A DNA stretch of 64,000 nucleotides. Origin: Bacteroides sp. (lineage in GTDB: Bacteria > Bacteroidota > Bacteroidia > Bacteroidales > Bacteroidaceae). Below, one piece after another: positions 39,016-47,355 of the stretch (its first letter is position 1; every line of letters starts with the position of its first letter). A program made the translations under genes and the position numbers. The stretch covers positions 1 through 64,000 of the forward strand of contig JAJQAY010000144.1 of NCBI GenBank assembly GCA_021203515.1, read 5' to 3'. The notes under the pieces were generated by a model that was given only the letters and a program-made list of their open reading frames with translations, did not search any database and was not told the DNA's origin.

Positions 39016-40353
39016 TCAAGAGTATCTTCTGGGATACCTTATTAATATAGCCAGCAGCGCGCATATTCCCATGCAGAACGGGTAGTACAGATTGCCTATG
39101 ATGCTGAGTGGTGAGACACCGGCAAGTCCGGCAGCTATCAGCATCTGCGCTCCGTAGGGGATGATGCCTTGTATCAGGCACGAGAATGTGTCCAGGATGC
39201 TGGCCGTTTTCCGGCAGTCGAGGTGGAAACGCTTGGCGATGTCTTTGGCGATGGGGCCGGTGGTGATGATGGCGATGGTGTTGTTGGCAGTGCAGAGATT
39301 GGCCACGCTGACCAGTGCGGCGATGCTCAACTCCGCGCCCCGCTTACCGGTGACGTGCCGTGTCAGGCGGGACAGGATGAAGTCGATGCCTCCGTTGTAG
39401 CGGATGGTTTCGAGCATACCGCCTGCCAGTAGTGTAATGATTATCAGTTCGCCCATGCCCGTGATGCCCGTCCCCATAGCACCGAACCAGTTGAAGAAAG
39501 CGGTACTCAGCCCCGGGCCAGTGTTGGTGAGAATTTCCGCAGACGTGCATACGTCGATAATTCCCGTCGAAATAATGCCAAGCAACAGCACCAGCATCAC
39601 GTTCATTCCTGCCACGGCCGTACCCAGCACGATGAGGTAGGGGATTACCTTTATCCATTCTATCGCCTGTATCTCCGGAGATGCCGCCAGCGATAACCCT
39701 TGGAAGACATAAATCCCCAGTACGATAAGCGCTGCGGGTACCACTATCATAAAGTTTACTTTGAATTTGTCCCTCATCACGCAGTCCTGCGTCTTGGTGG
39801 AGGCAATGGTCGTGTCCGAGATAAATGAGAGGTTGTCTCCGAAGAACGAACCGCCCACCACAATTGCCACCATATAAGGAATGTCGATACCCGTCTTTCC
39901 CGCTAGCCCCACGGCCACGGGCGTCAATGCCACGATGGTGCCCACACTGGTGCCGATGGACAGTGAAATGAAGCAGGCGGCAATGAAGATGCCCGGCAGT
40001 AGCAGGCTGTCCGGCAGGATGTAGAGGGTGAGGTTTACCGTGGCGTCGATGGCTCCCATGTGTTTGGCGCTCTGGGCGAAGGCTCCCGCCAGGATGAATA
40101 TCCATATCATCAGCAATATGTTCTTATTGCCGGCTCCTACGGAGAACTGGTAAATCCGTTGCTCCAGGTTCAGTCCCCGCGTGATGGCGATGGCATAGCA
40201 GGATGAAATCAGGAAAGCTACCGTGATAGGTACTTTATAGAAATCGTTTACAAGTAGTGACGTAACCAGGTATAGGCAAAGAAACACAGCCAACGGGCTC
40301 AGTGCCCACCAACCACCTTTTTGCCTTTGAAGTGTATCTGTATCTACGGACAT
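39016..40353 (-). CDS. Na+/H+ antiporter, NhaC family
   Basis: A 445-residue inner-membrane protein with about eleven to twelve hydrophobic segments and no signal peptide. Family-type segments are SLSIGTSVGTIVALTPVAVGLA, GGSFFGDNLSFISDTT and CTANNTIAIITTGPIAK. NhaC carriers exchange Na+ for H+ across the inner membrane. It is flanked by palindromic elements and has its own -7 box. It may instead transport an organic ion, since the family is broad. Confidence 0.88.
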   Translation of the reverse strand: MSVDTDTLQRQKGGWWALSPLAVFLCLYLVTSLLVNDFYKVPITVAFLISSCYAIAITRGLNLEQRIYQFSVGAGNKNILLMIWIFILAGAFAQSAKHMGAIDATVNLTLYILPDSLLLPGIFIAACFISLSIGTSVGTIVALTPVAVGLAGKTGIDIPYMVAIVVGGSFFGDNLSFISDTTIASTKTQDCVMRDKFKVNFMIVVPAALIVLGIYVFQGLSLAASPEIQAIEWIKVIPYLIVLGTAVAGMNVMLVLLLGIISTGIIDVCTSAEILTNTGPGLSTAFFNWFGAMGTGITGMGELIIITLLAGGMLETIRYNGGIDFILSRLTRHVTGKRGAELSIAALVSVANLCTANNTIAIITTGPIAKDIAKRFHLDCRKTASILDTFSCLIQGIIPYGAQMLIAAGLAGVSPLSIIGNLYYPFCMGICALLAILIRYPRRYS

Positions 40354-40378
40354 GCTCTTATGTTATTGAAATTGGGCG

Positions 40379-40386
40379 CAAAGGTA
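40379..40386 (-). promoter_or_regulatory. -7 box TACCTTTG
   Basis: Exact consensus followed by CGCCC on the minus strand, 26 bases upstream of the NhaC gene. Confidence 0.6.
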
Positions 40387-40413
40387 AGAAAAAAGGAGGT
40401 TCCTCAAAAGCGG

Positions 40414-40586
40414 TTTTCACCACAGATTACACAGATTAACACAGATTTTTCTTATTAATGCTAATCTTTAGTTCACCACGGAGGGCACAGAGTCTCACAG
40501 AGTTTTATAGATTAAATCCGTGTTAATCTGCGTAATCTGTGGTGAAAAAGAAAAACTCTGTGAGACTCTGTGTCCTCCGTGGTGAA
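40414..40586. repeat. Interleaved palindromes, modules A and B
   Basis: Module A (CACCACAGATTACACAGATT type) at 40414-40447 pairs with 40515-40548. Module B (CACCACGGAGGGCACAGAG type) at 40471-40505 pairs with 40551-40586. The order A-B-A'-B' means that the two stems cross, unlike the nested order at 42124 and 57541. Confidence 0.85.
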
Positions 40587-40590
40587 CTCT

Positions 40591-42080
40591 TTACAGCGTC
40601 ACCCCCGTCTTGAAGATTGCAATCTCCTTGTATCCCTTCTTTTCATTGTTCACGAACTCGCCGCTCGCCACTTTGATGATGTAGTCGATAAACCGTTCGC
40701 AAGTCTTCTCCATCGGTTCGTTTTCAAGAATGACCCCTGCATTGAAGTCAATCCATCCGGGCTTGTTCTTGGCAAGTGTGGAGTTGGTAGAAATCTTCAT
40801 CGTAGGCACATAAGTGCCGAAAGGTGTTCCGCGTCCGGTAGTGAACAGCACCATGTGGCATCCGCAGGAAGCGAGGGCCGTGGCAGCCACCAAGTCATTG
40901 CCCGGAGCCGACAGCAAGTTCAACCCCTTCACTTTCAATCGTTCGCCATAAGGAAGCACACCGTCCACATAGCTCTTGCCGCACTTTTGCATGCAGCCCA
41001 ACGCCTTGTCTTCCAGTGTCGAGATACCTCCCGCCTTATTTTCCGGAGACGGATTTTCACCCACCGGCTCTCCGTGTGAAAGGAAATATTCTTTGAAGTC
41101 ATTGATAAGTTTCACTGTCTCTTCAAACAGTTCTTTGTTGCGGCAGCGGTTCATCAAGATGGTTTCCGCGCCAAACATCTCCGGAACTTCGGTCAGTACA
41201 CTCGTGCCACCCTGTGCAATAAGAAAGTCGGAGAACATACCCAGCAACGGATTGGTCGTGATGCCCGAGAAACCGTCGGAGCCGCCACACTTCAATCCTA
41301 CACGCAACTCGCTCAAAGGCACCTCCGTGCGTTCGTCCCGGCTTGCCTTCTCATAAAGTTCGCGAAGCAACTTCAACCCTTCCTCGTATTCGTCGCCCAC
41401 TTTCTGCGTCACCATAAACTTCACGCGGTCGGTGTCATAGTCACCCAAAAACTCGCGGAACACATCCGGCTGATTGTTCTCGCATCCCAGCCCTACAACG
41501 AGCACCGCACCCGCATTGGGATGCAGCACCATATCCCGTAAAATCTTCTTTGTGTTTTCGTGGTCGTCTCCCAACTGCGAGCAACCGTAATTATGCGGAT
41601 ACGCCATGATAGCATCCACCCCTTTACCGCCCGTCTCGCGGCGCAGGCTTTCTGCAAGCTGATTAACGATGCCGTTTACGCAACCCACCGTCGGGATAAT
41701 CCAGATTTCATTGCGCACACCCACATCACCATTCTTCCGTCTGTACCCTTTGAACGTCAGGTTCTTCTGCGGAATGTCCAGTTTTACTTCCGTCGGATTG
41801 TACGTATATTCCAGCAGTCCGGCAAGGTTGGTCTTGATTGTATTTTCATTCATCCAGTCTCCTTGCTTCCTGGCGGTGCGGGCATGGCCGATAGGATACC
41901 CGTACTTGATAACATCTTCTCCTGCTGCAAAATCTTTCAAGGCAAATTTGTGTCCGGCGGCACCTCCTCATTCAATGTGATTTCCTCGCCGTCCACCATC
42001 AGTTTCTCACCTGCGGGCAGCGTAACGATGGTCACTGCAACATTATCGGCAGGATTGATTTTCAAGAACTTTGTTTCCAT
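40591..42080 (-). pseudogene. uxaA: Altronate dehydratase, one frameshift
   Basis: The gene encodes METKFLKINP (start 42080) with the small SAF-type N-terminal domain, then breaks near 41965 (GTGCCGCCGGACAC). One added base gives PAGHKFALKDFAAGE and a normal 496-residue UxaA. The main domain has VGVRNEIWIIPTVGCVN and Cys-rich segments for the metal centre (LGCENNQ, LKCGGSD, ASCGCH). UxaA dehydrates D-altronate to 2-keto-3-deoxygluconate, the substrate of the KdgK encoded at 43728. It is read in the same direction as the LacI regulator upstream. Confidence 0.82.
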
Positions 42081-42123
42081 ATGTATGTTTTTTAATTAGT
42101 TAGCACAATGAATGGGAATTTAT

Positions 42124-42294
42124 TTCACCACAGAGTACACAGAGTCTCACAGAGTTTAAAGAAAAAATTAAAGAAACGCAGATTAACGCAAATTCACGCA
42201 GATTATTTATATAATTAGAGTTTTCTTTGCGAAAATCTGCGTTAATCTGCGTTTGATAAAAAACTCTGTGAGACTCTGTATCCTCTGTGGTGAA
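42124..42294. repeat. Nested palindromes, modules B and C
   Basis: Order B (42124-42157), C (42174-42205), C' (42229-42254), B' (42259-42294), so C lies inside B. It fills the gap between the LacI regulator and uxaA. Confidence 0.85.
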
Positions 42295-42304
42295 ACACTA
42301 AATC

Positions 42305-43369
42305 TCATTTGCTATAATAAAAATCAATATTCTCCTTTGTCAGCAAGTCAATCGGCATGAAATTCTCCCTTGCCACCTCCTTTTTCAGGATTAGATGGTC
42401 GCACAACGTTTTGATGCCGTTGAACCCTTGCAAGGCAGGTTGCTGTGCTATCAGGAAAAAGACGTTTCCCTGCTTCAGGCAGTCCACATTCCGTTGCAGC
42501 AAGTCATATCCCATGAGATTAAAATCTTTTCTTCCGTGCTTCTGTAGATATTCTCCGATGATATACGCTTTTGAATTGAAGGTGATACCATTCTTCACAT
42601 CGGGATGCGCCTGGAAAAACTCATCCAGCATCTGCGTATTCTCACTGTCGCGTTTGGCATGCAAGTCCAGTTCCCAGATTTGGCAGGAGGAATGATGCTC
42701 CTGCATATACTCGCGGAAACCTATTTCCCTGCGCTCCTGCTGGTTAGACCCCACGATACCCTCGTTTATCTTGCGGAAGATAACCACCTCTCCGGCATCC
42801 TCCCCGGCAAGCAACATCAGCATACGCGCGGCAAAATATCCGCTTTGGTGCGAGTTCTGGCCGAAAAAGGAGAGGGCAGGGGTTTCCTTTATATTCGAGT
42901 CTATATATATATAAGGTATATTCCGTTTTTCCAGTTCGTCGGTGAAAGACGTAGTATATTGCGGTGCGGTAGGGGCAACCATCACCCCGTCCGGCTCCTG
43001 CTCCAGGATGCAACGTGCCGACTCGGCAAACGAACGGTAATCGTGTGGATCGTAGTAGGATAGCTCCACCGTGATGTTGAAGTCCGAATAAGTCGTCAGT
43101 GCATTTTGTATGCCCGTCTCCACATCCGTCCAATACTCGCCTCTCTCATGTTGGGGCAGCAGGCAGGCAAACGCATACTTCTTGTTGGAAGCCAATGCGC
43201 TGGCATACATATTAGGCTGATAGTTCAGCTTTTCCAGAATTTCCTCCACCCGTTTCCGGCTGGCTTCCGACACTCCGCTGCGTCCGTGTATCACACGGTC
43301 TACGGTTCCCACCGAAACATCCGCCATCTTGGCAATGTCCTTTATTCTTATTCTTTCCGGTGCATCCAT
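42305..43369 (-). CDS. LacI-family transcriptional regulator
   Basis: A 354-residue protein with an N-terminal helix-turn-helix (IKDIAKMADVSVGTVDRVIHG, about residues 9-29), the hinge helix YQPNMYASALAS and a periplasmic-binding-protein-like effector domain. It lies divergent from kdgK-eda and upstream of uxaA, so it probably controls hexuronate or KDG use. Two operator-like sites with a central CG lie in the shared promoter region. The inducer may be KDG or a related sugar acid (inferred). Confidence 0.9.
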   Translation of the reverse strand: MDAPERIRIKDIAKMADVSVGTVDRVIHGRSGVSEASRKRVEEILEKLNYQPNMYASALASNKKYAFACLLPQHERGEYWTDVETGIQNALTTYSDFNITVELSYYDPHDYRSFAESARCILEQEPDGVMVAPTAPQYTTSFTDELEKRNIPYIYIDSNIKETPALSFFGQNSHQSGYFAARMLMLLAGEDAGEVVIFRKINEGIVGSNQQERREIGFREYMQEHHSSCQIWELDLHAKRDSENTQMLDEFFQAHPDVKNGITFNSKAYIIGEYLQKHGRKDFNLMGYDLLQRNVDCLKQGNVFFLIAQQPALQGFNGIKTLCDHLILKKEVARENFMPIDLLTKENIDFYYSK

Positions 43370-43374
43370 GACAT

Positions 43375-43498
43375 TTACAATTTACAAAGTACAATTTGCT
43401 GCGTGCATCCTTCACCGTACATTCCCTTTACCTTATATATGTATTTCAAAGCCGTTATTTTGCCCCTTTTGTACATTGTAAATGGTAAATTGTACTTT
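43375..43498. repeat. Palindromic element, TTTACAATTTACAA module
   Basis: Left arm about 43375-43400 and right arm about 43468-43498 (TTGTACATTGTAAATGG type). The same module is found at 45470-45557 and 56705-56818. It lies in the LacI leader. Confidence 0.75.
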
Positions 43499-43501
43499 CC
43501 C

Positions 43502-43517
43502 TTGTGCTCGCACACAA
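43502..43517. promoter_or_regulatory. LacI-type operator 1
   Basis: TTGTGCTCGCACACAA: 5-base arms TTGTG / CACAA around a central CG, the usual LacI-family layout. It lies just downstream of the expected start of the minus-strand promoter for the regulator. Confidence 0.6.
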
Positions 43518-43540
43518 TAATAATCTTAATATTTTCGACA

Positions 43541-43548
43541 CAAATATA
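43541..43548 (-). promoter_or_regulatory. -7 box TATATTTG for the LacI gene
   Basis: Exact consensus on the minus strand, upstream of operator 1. Confidence 0.5.
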
Positions 43549-43557
43549 TAACAATTT

Positions 43558-43586
43558 TTGTAATTACGAAAATTGTTGTATCTTTG
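43558..43586 (+). promoter_or_regulatory. Promoter of kdgK-eda
   Basis: -33 TTG (43558-43560) and -7 TATCTTTG (43579-43586) are 18 bases apart. Operator 2 overlaps the -7 box. Confidence 0.65.
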
Positions 43587-43599
43587 TGCTCGTACACGA
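43584..43599. promoter_or_regulatory. LacI-type operator 2
   Basis: TTGTGCTCGTACACGA, sharing TTGTGCTCG and ACAC with operator 1, 82 bases away. It overlaps the -7 box and start site of kdgK, so binding should repress. Confidence 0.6.
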
Positions 43600-43727
43600 A
43601 AGCTATGAAGAACGAACCAAATCGAAGTTTACTCTCCATAGTATCAGTTGCTTAACCCGAAAATAAGGGCTGAAATGATAAATTGAAAGAAACAAATTAA
43701 TCACATATTTAATAAAAACATAGAATT

Positions 43728-44753
43728 ATGGGAAAGAAAGTCGTTGCATTAGGTGAAATCATGCTGAGACTGTCCACTCCGGGAAACACTCGTTTCGTTC
43801 AGTCCGATTCTTTTGATGTGGTATATGGCGGTGGCGAAGCCAATGTTGCCGTTAGCTGTGCCAACTACGGTCATGAGGCCTACTTTGTAACAAAATTGCC
43901 GAAACACGAAATCGGTCAGTCAGCAGTCAATGCACTGCGCAAGTATGGTGTGAAAACCGACTTCATCGCACGTGGCGGCGACCGTGTAGGTATCTACTAT
44001 CTGGAAACCGGTGCTTCTATGCGTCCCAGCAAGGTCATCTACGACCGTGCACACTCTTCTATCTCCGAAGCTGCTCCTTCCGACTTCGACTTCGATGCCA
44101 TCATGGAAGGCGCCGACTGGTTCCACTGGTCCGGCATCACTCCCGCCATCTCCGACAAGGCTGCCGAACTGACCCGTCTGGCTTGCGAAGCTGCCAAGCG
44201 TCATGGCGTCACGGTGTCTGTCGACCTCAATTTCCGCAAGAAACTCTGGACGAAGGAAAAAGCCCAGTCCATCATGAAACCGTTGATGAAATACGTGGAT
44301 GTCTGCATCGGCAACGAAGAAGATGCTGAACTCTGCCTCGGTTTCAAGCCCGATGCTAACGTAGAAGCCGGCGAAACGAATGCCGAAGGCTACAAGGGCA
44401 TCTTCAAAGCAATGGCAAAAGAATTCGGTTTCAAATATGTAATCTCTACCCTGCGCGAGTCCTTCTCAGCTACTCACAACGGCTGGAAAGCTATGATTTA
44501 CAACGGCGAGGAATTCTATGAATCAAAACGTTACGACATCAACCCCATTATCGACCGTGTAGGTGGTGGCGACTCATTCTCAGGCGGTATCATCCACGGT
44601 CTGCTGACGAAGCCCAACCAAGGTGCAGCCCTTGAGTTTGCCGTAGCAGCTTCTGCCCTGAAGCACACCATCAACGGTGACTTCAACCTCGTATCCATCG
44701 AAGAAGTAGAAGCCTTGGCAGGTGGCGACGCAAGCGGTCGCGTTCAACGCTAA
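43728..44753 (+). CDS. kdgK: 2-dehydro-3-deoxygluconokinase
   Basis: A 341-residue PfkB-family kinase that phosphorylates 2-keto-3-deoxygluconate to KDPG. Visible features are ALGEIMLRLSTPG at the start, GGGEANVAV in the sugar site, and the ATP/anion-hole motif RVGGGDSFSGG (about residues 281-291), whose Asp is the catalytic base. It is followed 42 bases later by the aldolase that uses its product. It is expressed from a promoter covered by a LacI-type operator. Confidence 0.93.
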   Translation: MGKKVVALGEIMLRLSTPGNTRFVQSDSFDVVYGGGEANVAVSCANYGHEAYFVTKLPKHEIGQSAVNALRKYGVKTDFIARGGDRVGIYYLETGASMRPSKVIYDRAHSSISEAAPSDFDFDAIMEGADWFHWSGITPAISDKAAELTRLACEAAKRHGVTVSVDLNFRKKLWTKEKAQSIMKPLMKYVDVCIGNEEDAELCLGFKPDANVEAGETNAEGYKGIFKAMAKEFGFKYVISTLRESFSATHNGWKAMIYNGEEFYESKRYDINPIIDRVGGGDSFSGGIIHGLLTKPNQGAALEFAVAASALKHTINGDFNLVSIEEVEALAGGDASGRVQR

Positions 44754-44795
44754 GTTCATATCGTAATTAGTAATTCATAATTCGTAATTAAAGAA

Positions 44796-45464
44796 ATGGC
44801 AAAGTTTGATAAAATAGCCGTCCTGAACAAGATTGGTTCAACCGGTATGGTTCCTGTATTCTACCATAAAGATGCAGAAGTAGCAAAGAAAGTCGTAAAG
44901 GCATGTTATGACGGTGGTGTTCGCGCATTCGAGTTTACCAACCGCGGTGACTTTGCTCACGAAGTATTTGCCGAAGTTGTGAAGTTTGCAGCCAAAGAAT
45001 GCCCCGAAATGGTAATGGGCGTAGGCTCCATCGTAGACCCTGCAACGGCAGCGCTCTACCTGCAACTGGGCGCCTGCTTCGTTGTAGGCCCCTTGTTCAA
45101 CCCCGAAATCGCTAAGATTTGCAACCGCCGTCTGGTGGCTTACACTCCGGGATGCGGAAGCGTATCCGAAGTAGGCTTCGCACAAGAAGTAGGTTGCGAC
45201 CTCTGCAAGATATTCCCGGGCGACGTACTCGGTGCGAAACTCGTGAAAGGCCTCTTGGCTCCGATGCCCTGGTCCAAACTGATGGTGGCCGGTGGTGTAG
45301 AACCGACTCAGGAAAACCTGACCTCCTGGATTAAAGCCGGCGTGTTCTGCGTAGGCATGGGTTCCAAGCTCTTCCCCGGCGATAAGGTAGCTGCCGAAGA
45401 CTGGACATATGTGACCGAAAAATGTAAAGAAGCTCTGGCTTACATAGCAGAAGCCAGAAAATAA
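44796..45464 (+). CDS. eda: KDPG aldolase
   Basis: A 222-residue class I aldolase that splits KDPG into pyruvate and glyceraldehyde-3-phosphate. Recognised segments are MVPVFYHKD near the start, the GVGSIVDP sheet, and [11 protein letters not shown], which should contain the Schiff-base lysine. The phosphate-binding loop is AGGVEPT. With UxaA and KdgK it completes the lower hexuronate pathway. Confidence 0.93.
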   Translation: MAKFDKIAVLNKIGSTGMVPVFYHKDAEVAKKVVKACYDGGVRAFEFTNRGDFAHEVFAEVVKFAAKECPEMVMGVGSIVDPATAALYLQLGACFVVGPLFNPEIAKICNRRLVAYTPGCGSVSEVGFAQEVGCDLCKIFPGDVLGAKLVKGLLAPMPWSKLMVAGGVEPTQENLTSWIKAGVFCVGMGSKLFPGDKVAAEDWTYVTEKCKEALAYIAEARK

Positions 45465-45469
45465 GGAGA

Positions 45470-45557
45470 TTTACAATTTACCATTTACAATGTACAAATG
45501 GGCTGCGCAGTTATTCCGCATGGCAAATTGTACATTGTACATGGTACATTGTACATG
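45470..45557. repeat. Palindromic element, TTTACAATTTACC module
   Basis: Arms 45470-45500 and 45523-45557 of TTTACAA / TTGTACATTGTACA words. The loop contains GGCTGCGC and CCGCATGG (45516-45523), both shared with the element at 56705. It follows eda directly. Confidence 0.85.
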
Positions 45558-45592
45558 AAATTTCGTTTTGTTTAAAGGTGTTTAAAGGGGAC

Positions 45593-45634
45593 AGCCATCG
45601 AAATGCTTCGGCGTTTCGGTGGCTTGTTTTTTTT
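45593..45634 (+). terminator. Rho-independent terminator
   Basis: AGCCATCGAAA / TTTCGGTGGCT stem (45593-45603, 45614-45624) followed by TGTTTTTTTTG. It ends the kdgK-eda unit. Confidence 0.85.
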
Positions 45635-45707
45635 GTGTTTACAAGTGTAAATACGTCGCTTGGTTTTCTAAAACAATGTTATAAAACAGCTTTTTTTGCT
45701 TCGACTG

Positions 45708-45738
45708 TTTGCGCACACAGAAAAAAGATGTACCTTTG
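45708..45738 (+). promoter_or_regulatory. Strong consensus promoter
   Basis: -33 TTTG (45708-45711) and -7 TACCTTTG (45731-45738) with a 19-base spacer, among the best matches in the window. No coding frame follows. Confidence 0.7.
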
Positions 45739-45744
45739 CAGTGC

Positions 45745-46005
45745 AGTTGGGAAGCTGTATAACATATCAAAAATAGAAAATTGTTTGTTTTCGATAGAAG
45801 ATATTAGTTTGAAGGTAAAAAGATTGAATGATTTTCATAAGCTAAAAGATTTTGGATTAAAAATAGGTAAATAGGTAATTAAGGTAAAAGTTGAAGTTTT
45901 CTCATAGGTAATAGAAGACTGTTTTTTAAGAGGTAAAAAGAAAGATTGTTTTTTAAGGTAACAAATTGATGCAAAATTAAAAGAAAAGCCTAAATGGCTT
46001 TTCTT
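45745..46005 (+). ncRNA. Candidate small RNA of about 260 nt
   Basis: The strong promoter above and a perfect 10-bp hairpin AAGAAAAGCC / GGCTTTTCTT (45981-45990, 45996-46005) bracket a non-coding stretch. It contains several AGGTAA words and a near-duplicated segment (GACTGTTTTTTAAGAGGTAA and GATTGTTTTTTAAGGTAA). It resembles no RNA family recognised here. It might instead be a long leader of the glycosyltransferase gene, but the hairpin and next terminator argue against that. Confidence 0.45.
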
Positions 46006-46013
46006 ATGAGTGG

Positions 46014-46046
46014 CGAGGAGTTCGGGAGAACTTGCTCGTTTTTTTT
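46014..46046 (+). terminator. Hairpin with T8 tract
   Basis: CGAG / CTCG and GTTC / GAAC stems (46014-46038) followed by TTTTTTTTG. Confidence 0.7.
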
Positions 46047-46100
46047 GTTTCATCTACTTCCTTTTTGCATATTTCATCCATTTTTTTTGTTTCTTTTTTG

Positions 46101-46108
46101 TATCTTTG
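46101..46108 (+). promoter_or_regulatory. -7 box TATCTTTG
   Basis: Exact consensus, 56 bases before the start of the polysaccharide gene cluster at 46164. Confidence 0.5.
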
Positions 46109-46163
46109 TTCCGTCATCCTCAAAAATGTCGTTATAGAAATAAACAGGTAAATTGCTGAAACT

Positions 46164-47335
46164 TTGGAATATATATTACATATAGTCGACTGGATATTAT
46201 ATGCGTTGTTTGCGATAAACATATTATATCTGCTGGTTTATAGTTTGGCGTCGTTGCGTCATAAGGTTGTCGAGACTCCCCCGGCCAAGGAGTTCAAGCG
46301 CTTCGCTTTGCTCATTCCGGCCTATAAGGAAGACACCGTCATTCACGAGTGCGTACAGTCCTGCCTCGACCAGGAATATCCTTCCGACCGTTTCGATACC
46401 ATTGTCATTTCCGACAGTATGCAGCCCGAAACCAATGCCTCCCTCGCTTCGCTACCCATCCGCCTGGTAGAAGTTCACTTCGAAAAGAGTACCAAATCCA
46501 AAGCGCTCAATGCTGCAATGGCCGCCATCGGAAACGATTACGACATAGCCATCGTGCTGGATACCGACAACGTAATTCCTTACGATTACCTTCAAGACGT
46601 CAACAACTTCTACGCCCGTCCCGGTGTAGAGATTGTGCAGACCCACCGCATAGCCAAGAACCTGAACAGCGACATGGCGCTGCTCGATGCCGTCAGCGAA
46701 GAGATAAACAACTCCATCTTCCGTTTGGGTCACGTCGAGTTGGGCATGTCCGCCGCCCTCATCGGTTCGGGAATGGCCTTCCGCTACGACCTGTTCCGCG
46801 ATACAATGGCGGGCGTCACGGCAGTGGGCGGTTTCGACCGTGAACTGGAACTCACCTTGCTCTACAAGGGCAAACACTTCCACTACCTGCCCGACACCTT
46901 CGTTTTCGACGAAAAGATACAGAACGCCAACGACTTCTCCCGCCAGCGCCGCCGCTGGTTGTCGGCACAGTGGCACTACTGCAAAGTATTTGCCAAGTAC
47001 CTGTGGCGAGCCATCTACAAGCGCAACTGGGACTTCTGCGACAAGATGTTCCAGCAATTCTGCGCCCCCCCCGCCTGTTGCTGCTGGGCTTCACCGGCAT
47101 ACTGGCCGTTTTCTTCACTTTCTACAACTGGTGGTGGAGCCTCAAGTGGTGGATTGCCCTCATCCTGCTTTGCGTTGCGCTGTTTGCAGCCATTCCCTGC
47201 AAGTATCGCACCAGCCGCCTTACCCTGTCTATCCAGTCCTTGCCCTATACGTTCCTGCTGATGGCAGCAAATATCTTTAAGCTGCGCGGAGCCAACAAGA
47301 ACTTTATACATACGGCACACGGGGTAGGCGAGTAA
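46164..47335 (+). pseudogene. Glycosyltransferase family 2, one frameshift
   Basis: The N-terminal membrane segment (about residues 8-30) is followed by a GT2 catalytic domain (FALLIPAYKED, then VLDTDN as the metal/nucleotide motif, GGFDRELE, and RQRRRWLSAQW, a Q/RxxRW-type motif of processive enzymes). The frame breaks in a C8 tract (47065-47072); one base restores C-terminal helices LLLLGFTGILAVFF and a 390-residue product. The start appears to be TTG, since TAA closes the frame 15 bases upstream and no ATG fits. It heads the polysaccharide cluster. Confidence 0.78.
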
Positions 47336-47355
47336 CAGTAAAAAAGTACATACAA

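Larger units (their letters stand above)
43370..43727. other. Divergent regulatory region
   Basis: No gene is seen. It contains a palindromic element (43375-43498), two LacI-type operators, two -7 boxes facing opposite ways, and a leader of about 130 bases for kdgK. The leader has no evident reading frame. Confidence 0.7.
45465..46163. other. 699-base region without a convincing gene
   Basis: From left to right it contains a palindromic element, a rho-independent terminator, a strong promoter, a candidate small RNA ending in a hairpin, a second terminator and the -7 box for the next gene. A 98-codon frame across 45578-45874 overlaps the terminator and promoter and is not believed. Confidence 0.7.

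Noticed and set aside
45578..45874. 98-codon protein frame after eda
   Set aside because: It runs through a strong terminator and the promoter at 45708-45738, so it cannot be one expressed gene.
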